From Haloechinothrix sp033042135 (lineage in GTDB: Bacteria; Actinomycetota; Actinomycetes; Mycobacteriales; Pseudonocardiaceae): a DNA stretch of 64,000 bases. Numbering within the stretch: position 1 is the stretch's first letter; the number at the start of each line of letters is the position of its first letter. The stretch spans positions 17,706 through 81,705 of the forward strand of contig NZ_WBXM01000015.1 in assembly GCF_033042135.1 (NCBI RefSeq), written 5' to 3'. The position numbers were made by a program, and so were the translations under genes. The notes under the pieces were generated by a model that saw only the letters and a program-made list of their open reading frames with translations, searched no databases and had not been told where the DNA came from. Shown here one piece after another: positions 1 to 8,859 of the stretch.

Positions 1-476
1 TGTTCAGCGCTTCCCAACACATACCACCGGTGAGTGCGCCGTCACCCACGACCGCGACCACGCTGCGGTGCCCACCCGCGAGCTCGTAGGCTTTCGAGAG
101 GCCGTCAGCGTAGGACAGCGCCGTCGAGGCGTGGCTGTTCTCCACCAGATCGTGCTCGCTTTCCTCGCGGGAGGGATAGCCTGCCACACCGCCGCGCTGT
201 CGCAGCCGATCGAAGCCCTTCCGCCTGCCGGTGACGAGCTTGTGCACGTAGCTCTGGTGCCCGACGTCGTAGACGATGCTGTCCTTCGGCGAGTCGAACA
301 CGCGGTGCACCGCCAGCGTCAGTTCGACCACACCGAGGTTGGGGCCGAGATGCCCACCGGCGGCACGGACCTTGTCTACGAGGAACGCTCGGATCTCGGC
401 CGCAAGCGCCGCGAGCTCGTTCCGGCTCATCCGCTTGAGGTCGTCCGGCCCGTTCACCGCGTCCAGCAACGCCACC
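1..476 (-). CDS. dxs: 1-deoxy-D-xylulose-5-phosphate synthase, N-terminal part
   Basis: About 158 N-terminal codons are present; the rest lies beyond the left edge. The enzyme condenses pyruvate with glyceraldehyde 3-phosphate using thiamine diphosphate, the first step of the non-mevalonate isoprenoid pathway. The minus strand read from the GTG at 476 gives the family N-terminus: GGHLGPNLGVVELTLA, then YDVGHQSYVHKLVTGR with the conserved histidine, then VVGDGALTGGMCWEA, the start of the cofactor-binding GDG motif, right at the edge. A GAGGTGG ribosome site lies just upstream of the GTG. The methyltransferase gene upstream ends 47 bases away on the same strand, the order seen at the M. tuberculosis dxs1 locus. 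Identity is secure; only the truncation limits it. Confidence 0.95.
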
Positions 477-523
477 GCTCCACCTCGATTCTTGCTTCAC
501 CCAGGCAGGGAACGTCCCCCAGT

Positions 524-1819
524 CTAGGGGTTCTTCCCCGCTCGTTGGCCGCTGGACAGTCCATTGCCTGCGCGACCGGCGGGACCGGCCCGCGTGTCAT
601 GCCCGTTACGGGCCTGTGGTTCCAGCAGGGCGACACACTCCACGTGGTGGGTCATGGGGAAAGCATCGAACGCGCGCAGTCTGCGCAACCTGTAGCCGTG
701 GCAACCGAACGTCGCAATGTCCCTGGCGAGTACCGCCGGATCGCAGGCCACGTAGACCACGCGGTCGGGCCCTGACGCAGCGATGGCGCGCACCACGGCT
801 CGACCCGCCCCGTTGCGCGGCGGGTCGAGCACCACCACCCGCGGCGGCCGCGCCACCGAAAGGCCTTCCTGCCCGGCGGCCATCACCCGATCGACCCTGC
901 CCTGCCGCCAGCGCACCTGCGGGAGATCGGCCAGGTTGCGCCTGCCGTCGGCGACCGCGCGTCGCGACGACTCGACCGCGAACACCTGACCGGTCGGGCC
1001 GACCTGCTCGGCCAGCACCGCGGCGAACAACCCGACTCCCGCGTAGAGGTCCCAGGCCAGCCCACCAGCAGGCGCTTCGGCATCCTCGGCCACCACGCCA
1101 GCCAGCGCGTCGGGCAGCTCAGGATGGACCTGCCAGAAGCCGTGGGCGTCGAGCCGCCACTGCCTGCCCGCCGCCCGCTCGGCAGCCTGCCCGCCCCGCA
1201 GCTGCCGTCCCGCGCCCGACGTGCCCGCCCGCACGTGCACCTCGCCTGCGGCGTCGACCGCGACAGCGATCTCCTCGCCCGGCTCCCACCTCTGCCCCGC
1301 GAGGCCGTCGAGGGCTCCTGGCACCGCCAACGGGCAGCCGTACTCGCCCAGCGGGATCACCCGGTGACTCCGGTTGGCGCGCAGCCCTGGCCTTCCCTCG
1401 GCATCGGTGGCGAGCCTGATCCTGCTGCGCCACCCGAGCGTTCCGCCGGGCAACGCCACCACCTCGGGAGCCAGCTCGATCCCAGCCAGCCTGCGCAGCT
1501 GCTCGGCGACCACGGTGGCCTTGAGCTCCCGCTGGGTGGCCGCATCGGCGTGCTGCCAGTCGCAGCCGCCGCAACCGCCCGGCCCCGAAAGCGAGCAGCG
1601 TGGACTCACCCGTCCCGGTGCCGCTCGCAACACCTCGATCGCGTCGGCACGGCAGAACGAGCCGCCATGGTCCTCGGTCACCTCGGCCAGCACCCGTTCC
1701 CCCGGCAGCGTGTGGCGCACGAACACCACCCTGCCGTCGGAGCGTGCCACGCAGTGACCGCCGTGCGCCACAGCCTCGATCTCCAGCGCCACCCGCTGCC
1801 CGGTCCAGTCGGTCGTCAT
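524..1819 (-). CDS. Class I SAM-dependent RNA (uracil-5-)methyltransferase, TrmA/RlmD family
   Basis: A 431-residue protein of the RumA/TrmA family, which methylates C5 of uridine in rRNA or tRNA. An N-terminal TRAM-like beta barrel (residues 1-60) is followed by a cysteine cluster (C75, C83, C86) that in RlmD-type enzymes binds a 4Fe-4S cluster. The C-terminal Rossmann domain has DLYAGVGLFAA for S-adenosylmethionine, VVLDPPRNG, then YVACDPAVLARD with the catalytic cysteine, and a final HVECVALL with the conserved glutamate base. The ATG at 1819 is preceded by GGAGGG at good spacing; the reading frame extends further upstream but without family similarity. The substrate base (tRNA U54 or an rRNA site) cannot be told from sequence. 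It is the Rv2689c position in M. tuberculosis and is divergent from the TrkA pair. Confidence 0.9.
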   Translation of the reverse strand: MTTDWTGQRVALEIEAVAHGGHCVARSDGRVVFVRHTLPGERVLAEVTEDHGGSFCRADAIEVLRAAPGRVSPRCSLSGPGGCGGCDWQHADAATQRELKATVVAEQLRRLAGIELAPEVVALPGGTLGWRSRIRLATDAEGRPGLRANRSHRVIPLGEYGCPLAVPGALDGLAGQRWEPGEEIAVAVDAAGEVHVRAGTSGAGRQLRGGQAAERAAGRQWRLDAHGFWQVHPELPDALAGVVAEDAEAPAGGLAWDLYAGVGLFAAVLAEQVGPTGQVFAVESSRRAVADGRRNLADLPQVRWRQGRVDRVMAAGQEGLSVARPPRVVVLDPPRNGAGRAVVRAIAASGPDRVVYVACDPAVLARDIATFGCHGYRLRRLRAFDAFPMTHHVECVALLEPQARNGHDTRAGPAGRAGNGLSSGQRAGKNP

Positions 1820-1950
1820 CGTCCCTCCAGTGTGTGCCATCAGCAGGCCAGGTGATTCCACGCCCCGACCCGCGGCCGTGTCTTGCCCCAGCGAGAAGGG
1901 TGCGCAGTAGCCTGAACCCACACGATCCCGCCCGAGGAGGAGGCATTCGA

Positions 1951-2631
1951 GTGCACGTGGTCATCATGGGCTGCGGCCGTGTCGGCGCCTCGCTGGCGAA
2001 CGCGCTCGAGCGGCTGGGACACGACGTCGCCGTGATCGACAAGGACCTCGACGCGTTCCGCAGGCTGGGAGCTGAGTTCCACGGGGACCAGATCCTCGGG
2101 ATCGGCTTCAACAAGCAGACGCTGCGCGAGGCAGGCATCGACAGGGCCGAAGCCTTCGCCGCCGTGTCCAGCGGGGACAACTCCAATATCATCTCGGCAC
2201 GGGTAGCACGCGAGACGTTCGGCGTCACGCACGTCGTAGCACGCATCTACGATCACAAACGTGCCGCGGTGTACGAGCGGCTGGGGATCCCGACCGTCGC
2301 CACCGTGCCGTGGACCACGGACCGGTTCCTGCACACCCTGGTCGGTGACTCCGCCGCACCCGTGTGGCGGGATCCCTCGGGGCAGGTCGCGCTACTGCAC
2401 CTGCGCCCGAGTCTTCAGTGGGTCGGTGCCACGTTCGCGGAACTGGAACGGACGACCGGTGCGCGGGTCGCGTTCCTACGGCGTGCGGCCGCCACGATCT
2501 ACCCGGAAGGCGACGAGCGTCTCGCCGAGGGCGACTCGGTCTACGTAGTGGCAGGATCGGACGAGCTCGACACCGTCGAGCGGTTCGCGGGAACCGGACC
2601 GCCTGCGCATTCGGGTGAGGAGGTCCGCTGA
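1951..2631 (+). CDS. ceoB: TrkA-family potassium uptake regulator, first of pair
   Basis: A 226-residue cytoplasmic protein with an N-terminal RCK/TrkA_N Rossmann domain (GCGRVGASLA at residues 7-16, acidic D at the end of strand 2) and a C-terminal TrkA_C domain. Such proteins bind NAD(H) or nucleotides and gate Trk/Ktr potassium channels. The GTG at 1951 is chosen because GAGGAGG lies 10 bases upstream and the Rossmann strand begins immediately (VHVVIMGCG). Its TGA overlaps the ATG of the next gene by one base, so the two are translationally coupled, exactly as ceoB-ceoC in M. tuberculosis. No membrane channel subunit is encoded nearby, so the partner must lie elsewhere in the genome. Confidence 0.9.
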   Translation: MHVVIMGCGRVGASLANALERLGHDVAVIDKDLDAFRRLGAEFHGDQILGIGFNKQTLREAGIDRAEAFAAVSSGDNSNIISARVARETFGVTHVVARIYDHKRAAVYERLGIPTVATVPWTTDRFLHTLVGDSAAPVWRDPSGQVALLHLRPSLQWVGATFAELERTTGARVAFLRRAAATIYPEGDERLAEGDSVYVVAGSDELDTVERFAGTGPPAHSGEEVR

Positions 2632-3296
2632 TGCGTGTGGCCATCGCAGGCGCCGGAGCGGTCGGCCGGTCCATCGCGTTGGAGCTGCTGGAGGTCGGCC
2701 ACCAGGTGATGCTGCTGGAGCGGCTCCCGGAGAACTTTGCCCCCGAATCGGTGGAAGCGGCCGACTGGGTACTCGGTGACGCCTGCGAGGTTTCCACACT
2801 CGAAGAGGCAGGCCTGCAGGGGTGCGATGTCGTCATCGCCGCTACCGGGGACGACAAGGTGAACCTCGTGCTGTCGCTGCTGGCCAAGACCGAGTTCGCG
2901 GTGCGCAGGGTGGTGGCCAGGGTCAACGACCCCGACAACGAGTGGTTGTTCGACCAGCGGTGGGGTGTCGACGTCGCGGTGTCCACTCCGCGCATGCTGG
3001 CGGCGATGGTCGAGGAGGCCGTCGGGATCGGCGACCTCGTCCGGCTGATGACGTTCCGCAAGGGGCAGGCCAATCTGGTGGAGATCACGCTGCCCGCGGG
3101 CAGCGCGCTCGACGGACGCCCGGTGAGCCGGCTCTCGCTGCCCGCGGACACCACCCTGGTGGCCGTCCTTCGGGGCGACAGCGTGATGGTTCCCACCGGG
3201 GACGACCCGCTGCATCACGGGGACGAGCTGCTGTTCATCGCCGGTGACGAGGCCGAGGACGCCATCCGGCACATGGTGAAGGAACCCGAGAGGTGA
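2631..3296 (+). CDS. ceoC: TrkA-family potassium uptake regulator, second of pair
   Basis: A 221-residue paralogue of the preceding protein. It has GAGAVGRSIALELL (Rossmann nucleotide-binding loop) at residues 6-19 and a C-terminal RCK_C domain after about residue 140. Members of this family assemble as octameric gating rings on Trk-type potassium transporters. Its ATG overlaps the previous stop (TGATG), implying one transcript. The 3' end converges on the DUF3159 gene with only 15 bases between stops. Distinct sequence of the two copies suggests they form a hetero-oligomeric ring, but that is inference. Confidence 0.9.
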   Translation: MRVAIAGAGAVGRSIALELLEVGHQVMLLERLPENFAPESVEAADWVLGDACEVSTLEEAGLQGCDVVIAATGDDKVNLVLSLLAKTEFAVRRVVARVNDPDNEWLFDQRWGVDVAVSTPRMLAAMVEEAVGIGDLVRLMTFRKGQANLVEITLPAGSALDGRPVSRLSLPADTTLVAVLRGDSVMVPTGDDPLHHGDELLFIAGDEAEDAIRHMVKEPER

Positions 3297-3311
3297 CGTC
3301 GGACTCGCCCA

Positions 3312-4073
3312 CTACCCGTACTTCTCCCGTAGCCTGCGCTCGATCTCGGTGTCCGACTCATGCTGCTGCCACGTCATCGCCTTCATACGCTTGTTGGCCT
3401 TGCGAACCGCCCAGATGGTGACGATCAACGCGAGCCCGAACAGTGGGGCACCCATGGATATCCGTGCCACGGCGAGCATCCCCGTCTCGTTCTCCAGGTA
3501 CAGCCAGTTCTGCACCACGAACCGCGCCGCGAACACCGCGGCGAAGGCGAGCGTGGCGATGTCGTAGGCGTGCAGCGAGGGCTTGTCCTTGCGCCAACCC
3601 ATCCCGGAACCGTTGAGGAAGTTCCAGATCACCCCGACGAGCGGCCACCGCACGATCACCGAGATCACGAAGATCCCGCAGTAGAGCAGGCTCATCCAGA
3701 TGCCATACAGGAAGAATCCCCGGGCTTCGCCGGTGCGGTAGGCGATGAACGCCGCGATAGCGGTCCCGAAGAGTCCGGCCACCGCGGGTTGCAAACTCTC
3801 CTTGCGCACCGCTCGGACCACGGCGATCACAGCAGCCGAAGCCAGCGCGCTCCAGATCGCGGGCACGAGCTCGAACACCGAGTTCACCATCACGAAGACC
3901 ACGATCGGGACGGCGGAGGCCAGCATCCCGTACACGCCGCCTATCTGCTCGAGCAAGGTCTGCCCACCGAACACGCGGGCGCCCGCAGCCGAGTCCTGCG
4001 CTACCTCGTCCGACGATGCTCGTTGCTCGTCGCCGGGGCTGTCATTGCCTGCCCGGTTCGCCGGTTCGCCCAC
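3312..4073 (-). CDS. DUF3159 family membrane protein
   Basis: A 253-residue integral membrane protein of the actinobacterial DUF3159 family; no biochemical role is established. The first ~45 residues are polar and acidic. Hydrophobic segments follow at roughly 52-70 (VPIVVFVMVNSVFELVPAI), 75-90, 100-115, 124-142 and two more near 180 and 210, with the family motif RWPLVGVIWNFLNG between them. The start is the GTG at 4073 with GCAGGGA upstream; ATG alternatives are absent nearby. It lies directly downstream of the DUF3710 gene. In M. tuberculosis an OB-fold gene separates the two families; here only 161 bases lie between them and no such gene fits. Confidence 0.85.
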   Translation of the reverse strand: MGEPANRAGNDSPGDEQRASSDEVAQDSAAGARVFGGQTLLEQIGGVYGMLASAVPIVVFVMVNSVFELVPAIWSALASAAVIAVVRAVRKESLQPAVAGLFGTAIAAFIAYRTGEARGFFLYGIWMSLLYCGIFVISVIVRWPLVGVIWNFLNGSGMGWRKDKPSLHAYDIATLAFAAVFAARFVVQNWLYLENETGMLAVARISMGAPLFGLALIVTIWAVRKANKRMKAMTWQQHESDTEIERRLREKYG

Positions 4074-4234
4074 GATGTCCCTGCGCCTTCTGCAGACGGT
4101 CGGTTGGCTAGCCGCGGTCGGTAGCGGGTGTTCCCGGATATCAACCGGGTACCCGTGCTGTCCCGCGTGCGTCCGTCAAGGATAGCTGGCTCGCGGCGCG
4201 GCCGTCCCTTGCCCGGCCTGCGTCGCACCCGCGC

Positions 4235-4960
4235 TCAACCGCTCTGCTGCTCGCGTCGCTCGGCGATGTGCTTGGCGACAGCCTCGGGCAGCTTGATCGG
4301 CAGCGGGTTGCGAACCGGCATCGGACCATCACCGCGAACCACGACCGTGTCGCGCATGAGCCTGCGCAACGTTTCCGGGGCACGCTCGGCCAACTGACCA
4401 GGACCGGCGATGACACCGCGCAACATCCACCGTGGCCCGTCGACACCGACGAAATGCAGCGCGTTCTTACCCATCTGCACCGACAACTCCGGGCCCCACG
4501 GCCCGGTTGTACGCACCACCGTCGCGCCGTCGGAGCGCAGCTGCTCGCCGAGCTCCTCGCTGACCTCCGGCCAGATCTCCCCGCTCCGCGGCGCCGCGTA
4601 CGCGCTGATCGTCACCTGGCCGTGCGGGGTGACGACGTGGACCGCGCGAACCTTGCCGCTGGATTGGTCCATCTCGACCTGGATCTGCGCGCCCTCGGGA
4701 ACCGGGACACGCACTGAACCGAGATCCATGCGAGGCACGGAGTCCTGCGGTGCTTCGGCGACGTCGTACGGACCGTCGTGTGGGGGAGGATCCCGGTCGG
4801 CGTCACCGGCACCGGCCGCGTCGGGATCGGTCACATCGGACTCGCTTCCCGCGCCCGCCGCGTCGACCGACGAGACCTCGTGGTCCTCCGGGAGCGCGTG
4901 CCTGCCCCGCTGTTGCCTGCGGTGGCCCGCGCCTCGTCGCTTGCGTCCGAAAATCCCCAC
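4235..4960 (-). CDS. DUF3710 family protein
   Basis: A 241-residue soluble protein of the DUF3710 family, found throughout mycolata and relatives next to dut; function unknown. Residues 1-25 are strongly basic (GRKRRGAGHRRQQRGRH), 30-75 are acidic and low-complexity, and the conserved domain starts near MDLGSVRVPVPEG. It contains WPEVSEELGEQLRSDG and DGPRWMLRGVIAGPG, typical of the family. The GTG at 4960 is used because MGIFGRK is the usual family start. It probably shares a transcript with the downstream DUF3159 gene. The basic tail could bind nucleic acid or membranes, which is speculation. Confidence 0.85.
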   Translation of the reverse strand: MGIFGRKRRGAGHRRQQRGRHALPEDHEVSSVDAAGAGSESDVTDPDAAGAGDADRDPPPHDGPYDVAEAPQDSVPRMDLGSVRVPVPEGAQIQVEMDQSSGKVRAVHVVTPHGQVTISAYAAPRSGEIWPEVSEELGEQLRSDGATVVRTTGPWGPELSVQMGKNALHFVGVDGPRWMLRGVIAGPGQLAERAPETLRRLMRDTVVVRGDGPMPVRNPLPIKLPEAVAKHIAERREQQSG

Positions 4961-5103
4961 TAGCTCACGTCTCCGTTACTCAACCGCCCTACACCGTCCT
5001 CGTCTCCAGTGTCGCGCATGCCGTCGCGGGTACGGGCGGCTCGTCGCAGCGCCGTAGCTGCCGTACGCACGTACCCTTGTCTGCCCGCGTCCTCGCCCGG
5101 CGG

Positions 5104-5574
5104 TCACCCACCGCCGCTGTCCGCCCCCGCTCGCCAGCCGCCGGTGGAGCCGTAACCGTTGGTTCCACGCTCCCCGCCGTCGAGCTCGCCGACCTCGACG
5201 AAATCGACGTGCTCCACCCGCTGCACGATCAACTGGGCGATCCGGTCGCCGCGGGACAGCACGATGGGTTCGGCGGGATCGTGGTTGATCAGGCACACCT
5301 TAATCTCGCCACGGTAGCCCGCGTCGATGGTGCCCGGGCTGTTCACCACCGAGAGTCCTGCCCGCGCGGCCAATCCCGACCGGGGATGCACGAAGCCCGC
5401 GTAGCCGGTCGGCAGCGCGATCGCGACCCCGGTTCCCAGCACGGTGCGCTGTCCCGGTTCGATCACGGCGTCCACCGTCGTGCACAGGTCGGCACCGGCA
5501 TCGCCCGGCCGGGCGTATCGCGGCAACGGGATTCCCGGATCGATGCGCGTTATCAGTACCTGAACAGTCGACAC
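5104..5574 (-). CDS. dut: dUTP diphosphatase
   Basis: A 156-residue trimeric-type dUTPase that hydrolyses dUTP to dUMP and pyrophosphate, keeping uracil out of DNA and feeding thymidylate synthesis. All five family motifs are visible in order: AGADL, PRSGLAARAG, GTIDAGYRGEIKV with the catalytic aspartate, RGDRIAQLIV, and RGTNGYGSTG near the C-terminus. The start is a GTG at 5574 with a weak ribosome site. It is divergent from the DUF3093 gene, with 24 bases between the two starts, so the promoters must overlap the coding starts or one transcript must be leaderless. DUF3710 follows downstream after about 140 bases. Confidence 0.96.
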   Translation of the reverse strand: MSTVQVLITRIDPGIPLPRYARPGDAGADLCTTVDAVIEPGQRTVLGTGVAIALPTGYAGFVHPRSGLAARAGLSVVNSPGTIDAGYRGEIKVCLINHDPAEPIVLSRGDRIAQLIVQRVEHVDFVEVGELDGGERGTNGYGSTGGWRAGADSGGG

Positions 5575-5598
5575 GGCAGCTCAGGCTACTCTGGGGGC

Positions 5599-6186
5599 AT
5601 GTCAGGCAGCACGGCACGGGGTGGCAACGGCAGCACCGGCGGCTCGCAGGCAACGGTGAGCTACAGTGAACGGCTCTACCTGTCGTGGTGGGCCTGGCCG
5701 GTACCGCTGGCGTTGGGTGCCTCGCTCGGTGCGACAGTGCATCTCGGTTACCCGGGACTACGCGCCTGGCTGCCCTACGTGCTCATCCTCCTCACCGTCG
5801 CCGCCGCACTCGTGCTGCTCGGTCGTACGCGGATTCTGCTGATCACCAACGGGGAAGGCGGTTCCGCCTCACCCGAGCCGGTACTGCACGTCGGCGCGGC
5901 ACGGCTGCCCGCTCGTTACCTCGGCGACATCGAGGTGATCCCACGCGGGGCCAAGCGCACCGCCCTCGGCCCCGAACTCGATCCGGCCGCCTACGTGGTG
6001 CACCGCGGCTGGATCGGTCCGGCACTCCGAGTGCACTTGACCGATCCAGCCGACCCCACGCCGTACTGGCTGTTCAGCACCCGCAGGCCGCACCGTCTCG
6101 CCGAGCTGCTGCGGTCGGCGGCCCCGGCTAGCCCGGCTACTCCGAGCACGCAGGCCACCCAGGACGGGCAGCCCGCCGAGGAGTGA
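5599..6186 (+). CDS. DUF3093 family membrane protein
   Basis: A 195-residue protein of the DUF3093 family (Rv2698 position next to dut). Two transmembrane helices sit near residues 34-52 and 60-78, then a soluble domain with the family motif RYLGDIEVIPRGAKRTALG and HRGWIGPALRVHLTDP. The ATG at 5599 is taken although the open frame extends much further upstream, because the upstream part is antisense to dut and DUF3710. The start lies only 24 bases from the dut start. The function of the family is unknown; the alanine/proline-rich C-terminus is poorly conserved. Confidence 0.85.
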   Translation: MSGSTARGGNGSTGGSQATVSYSERLYLSWWAWPVPLALGASLGATVHLGYPGLRAWLPYVLILLTVAAALVLLGRTRILLITNGEGGSASPEPVLHVGAARLPARYLGDIEVIPRGAKRTALGPELDPAAYVVHRGWIGPALRVHLTDPADPTPYWLFSTRRPHRLAELLRSAAPASPATPSTQATQDGQPAEE

Positions 6187-6284
6187 CCGGCCGATACCGC
6201 CGGTTCCGGCGACTCCCCTCGCCAGTGCGGTGCCCGCCGTCACAGGTTGCGCCGGATCGCACGTCGACCGGTTCGCCGGGCTGC

Positions 6285-6593
6285 TCAGGCACAGTCACGG
6301 CACACCGTGCGGCCGCCGGATTCCTCGGCCAGCCGCGACCGGTGGTGCACCAGGAAGCACACCGAACAAGTGAACTCGTCCGCCTGCTTCGGCACGACCT
6401 TGACCGTCAGGTCCTCACCCGACAGGCCGGACAGGTCGGCACCGGGCAACTCGAAGTTGTCAGCCGTGGCGTCCTCGTCGACGTCCACCACACCGGACTG
6501 GGTTTCGTTGCGGCGCGCCTTCAGCTCTTCCAACGAGTCCTCGGCCAGCTCGTCGGTCTCGCTACGGCGCGGAGCGTCGTAGTCGGTCGCCAT
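6285..6593 (-). CDS. DUF4193 family zinc-ribbon-like protein
   Basis: A 102-residue acidic protein of the DUF4193 family. The N-terminus MATDYDAPRRSETDE is the conserved family start, so the ATG at 6593 is used. A second ATG at 6617 has the better ribosome site (GAGGAG, 8-base spacing), so an 8-residue extension is possible. Two cysteine pairs (CSVC and CRDC) at the C-terminus suggest a zinc ribbon. The product is abundant and conserved across actinobacteria but has no assigned role. It is the Rv2699c equivalent, divergent from the Cei-like gene. Confidence 0.88.
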   Translation of the reverse strand: MATDYDAPRRSETDELAEDSLEELKARRNETQSGVVDVDEDATADNFELPGADLSGLSGEDLTVKVVPKQADEFTCSVCFLVHHRSRLAEESGGRTVCRDCA

Positions 6594-7121
6594 GTCCTTC
6601 ACCCCTGCGCTCGACATCGTGTTCTCTCCTCGGGTGGGTGCCCGATTGGCCCGGGCGCCCACGTAATCGTCCGTGTCGCTGGATAACGATCCAGCGCCCC
6701 AGTTTGTGCCCGGAAACGCCGTGAAATTGAACCGCGCCACAAAGCCACAGCCCGACAAGACCCCCGCCGTCGACGTGACCGGCCGGACGTCCTCACAAGC
6801 GGTGCTGACGGATCGTAATCAGTACCCGGAGCGCGGAGAGACTAGCTCATGTTGTGCCGCGCGATGCAACGACGCGCCCGGGAGTGATACACAGATCACG
6901 TCTGCTTTAACTCTGACGGGGGAACTTGGAGACAGCGACGCGCTCACCGCTGCCCGTGCTCGGCAGGGAAGTCCGGACACGCCCGGTACCCTCCGGGCCA
7001 GCATAACGCCGAGATCACACACGGTACCTTCGATCGGGGGACGTTGTAACGGCGACGGTGACCAGTAACGACACTAAAGTTGACAGGCGCCGGAACTTCG
7101 CAGCCGGAAGGGACGATTCAG
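6594..7121. other. Divergent intergenic region with a perfect 8-bp hairpin
   Basis: This 528-base gap separates the DUF4193 and Cei-like genes and holds no credible coding frame. A perfect inverted repeat, CGCTGGAT-AACG-ATCCAGCG at 6677-6696, lies in the leader of the DUF4193 gene. A TTGACA hexamer at 7080-7085 resembles a -35 element but has no good -10 at 16-18 bases. GTGAT and ATCAC halves at 6882-6897 form a short inverted repeat whose spacing does not fit the Crp consensus. Confidence 0.5.
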
Positions 7122-7805
7122 GTGGTGTCGGGGACCAACAGGACCGCGCGGCGGGAACGCCCGTACCGGCGTTACCGCCCGTTACCCGCGGTGATCGTGC
7201 TCACCGTGCTCGGTGTCGTTTCCGGCTACATCTGGATCGAGGCTTTCGCCGATGATTCCGACCTGGATCAAGCCATCCAATGCGACCCGCGTCCCGGGGA
7301 CTTGACCGACGGCGAGTTCGTCTCCGCGGGCTACGACGCGTTGGACAGCGTCACACCCGCTGCACCGGACGCCATCTCGGTCCAGGTGCTCAACGCCAGC
7401 GGCGTTCGCGGGCAGGCGATGCTGACCACCGAGACCCTGCGCTCGCTCGGCTTCACACAGCTGGGAGAACCGGCCAACGACCCGATCTACGACGACGAGC
7501 CAGCGCACTGCCGAGGCCAGCTGCGATACGGCAGCAACGGTGAACGAGCCGCTCGCACCCTTAGCCTCGTCGTTCCCTGCTTCGAGCTGGTCGAGGACGG
7601 CCGCCAGGACGCAAGCGTCGACTTCGTGCTCGGCTCCGGGTTCGGCAACATCCTCGCCCGGCCCGAGGCACACACCGCCCTGGAACAGCTCGCGGCGCAT
7701 TCCCAGCGCCAGGCAGGCACCGGGGACAACGAGCTGGCCACCGGTCAGGACGAACCAGACATCGACGAGGAGCTGCTCGAGGCGGCGCGCGACACGCACT
7801 GCTGA
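7122..7805 (+). CDS. LytR_C-domain envelope integrity protein, Cei-like
   Basis: A 227-residue membrane-anchored protein. A basic N-terminus (RTARRERPYRRYRP) precedes one transmembrane helix (AVIVLTVLGVVSGYIWI), so most of the protein is outside the membrane. The outer part contains a LytR_C domain (ISVQVLNASGVRGQA, then TLRSLGF), the domain found at the C-terminus of some LCP cell-wall ligases. The M. tuberculosis protein at this position, Rv2700 (Cei), is needed for cell-envelope integrity. The GTG at 7122 is preferred because GGAAGGGA lies 8 bases upstream; an earlier TTG at 7080 has no ribosome site. The stop lies 5 bases from the convergent suhB stop. Confidence 0.82.
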   Translation: MVSGTNRTARRERPYRRYRPLPAVIVLTVLGVVSGYIWIEAFADDSDLDQAIQCDPRPGDLTDGEFVSAGYDALDSVTPAAPDAISVQVLNASGVRGQAMLTTETLRSLGFTQLGEPANDPIYDDEPAHCRGQLRYGSNGERAARTLSLVVPCFELVEDGRQDASVDFVLGSGFGNILARPEAHTALEQLAAHSQRQAGTGDNELATGQDEPDIDEELLEAARDTHC

Positions 7806-7810
7806 CCGGT

Positions 7811-8653
7811 TCACACCTCGGCAGCGCCGCAGTGCACCAGCAGCTCCGCCACCTCGTCGGCGACCGAGGGGGCGCAGGCGAGAGTGGCGTCAGCGCCCAA
7901 TCGGGGATCATCCCCCGGCAGTGAGAGCGTGGCACCCGCCTCCTCGGCGATGAGCGCTCCCGCTGCCCAGTCCCAGCGGGACAGGCCGTGCTCGCAGTAG
8001 GCATCCACCCAGCCGGTGGCCACCGCGCACAGGTCGAGCGCCGCCGAACCGGACCGGCGGATGTCCCGCACGTTCCCCAACGCCGACGTGATCATCCGCG
8101 CCTGCCGTTGCCTGCGTGCGGCGTCGTAGGCGAAACCGGTCGCCAGCAACGTCACGCCCAGTCGCGCGGGTGCGGATACCCGCAGTCGCACGCCGTCCAG
8201 CCACGCGCCACCGCCGCGTGTTGCGCTCCAGCAACGACCCGTCATCGGTTCGATCACGGCCCCTGCCACCGACCTGCCCTCGACCTGGGCGGCAACCGAC
8301 ACGGCGAAGGCGGGATAACCGTAGAGGAAGTTCACGGTGCCGTCGATCGGGTCCACCACCCACGTCACCGAGTCCGGACCGACGGAAGCCTCGCCGCACG
8401 GGGCCGCCCCCGTCGCCGTGGCCGCCTCCTCGCCGAGCATCGGTTCCCCGGGGCGCAGGCGCGCGAGCAGTTCCCGGATGCGCTGTTCGGACGCCCGGTC
8501 GACCGACGTCACGACATCGGTCTCGCTCGACTTGGTGGCGACGTCGATCCGCCTGTGCCCGCCTGGGCCGGTGGACGCCTCGCGGACCAACGCCGCTGCC
8601 TCGCCTGCCACGTGCCGCGCCGTGGCCAGCAGGCTCTGTTGATCGATACCCAC
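7811..8653 (-). CDS. suhB: Inositol monophosphatase family protein
   Basis: A 280-residue magnesium-dependent phosphatase. Such enzymes dephosphorylate myo-inositol 1-phosphate; in actinomycetes inositol feeds phosphatidylinositol and mycothiol synthesis. Both metal-binding motifs are present: WVVDPIDGTVNFLYG near residue 100 and WDWAAGALIAEEAGA near residue 228, plus the GEEAA glutamate. The start is a GTG at 8653 with only a weak ribosome site. It occupies the suhB position (Rv2701c) between the Cei-like gene and the divergent ppgK. The exact substrate among inositol, histidinol or fructose bisphosphates is not proven by sequence. Confidence 0.9.
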   Translation of the reverse strand: MGIDQQSLLATARHVAGEAAALVREASTGPGGHRRIDVATKSSETDVVTSVDRASEQRIRELLARLRPGEPMLGEEAATATGAAPCGEASVGPDSVTWVVDPIDGTVNFLYGYPAFAVSVAAQVEGRSVAGAVIEPMTGRCWSATRGGGAWLDGVRLRVSAPARLGVTLLATGFAYDAARRQRQARMITSALGNVRDIRRSGSAALDLCAVATGWVDAYCEHGLSRWDWAAGALIAEEAGATLSLPGDDPRLGADATLACAPSVADEVAELLVHCGAAEV

Positions 8654-8859
8654 CTCGTCATGGGATCACACGTTCTACAGTAAGTCGCATCCACCACGAC
8701 CTGAATGGCCGCGCGGCGCAGGCGATCCGGACAATCGGTGACAGAGGCCACAGCGCCCCGGTGCCTATGCGGGCGCGGCGAGGGCAACGGGACAGGGCAG
8801 CCGGCCGGCACCGGACTGCCTGAGCAGGCGGCGACGAACACCGAAGGGACTGTAGCGGC

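Noticed and set aside
6882..6899. Crp site in the DUF4193-Cei gap
   Set aside because: GTGA and TCAC are 8 bases apart instead of 6, so the consensus is not met.
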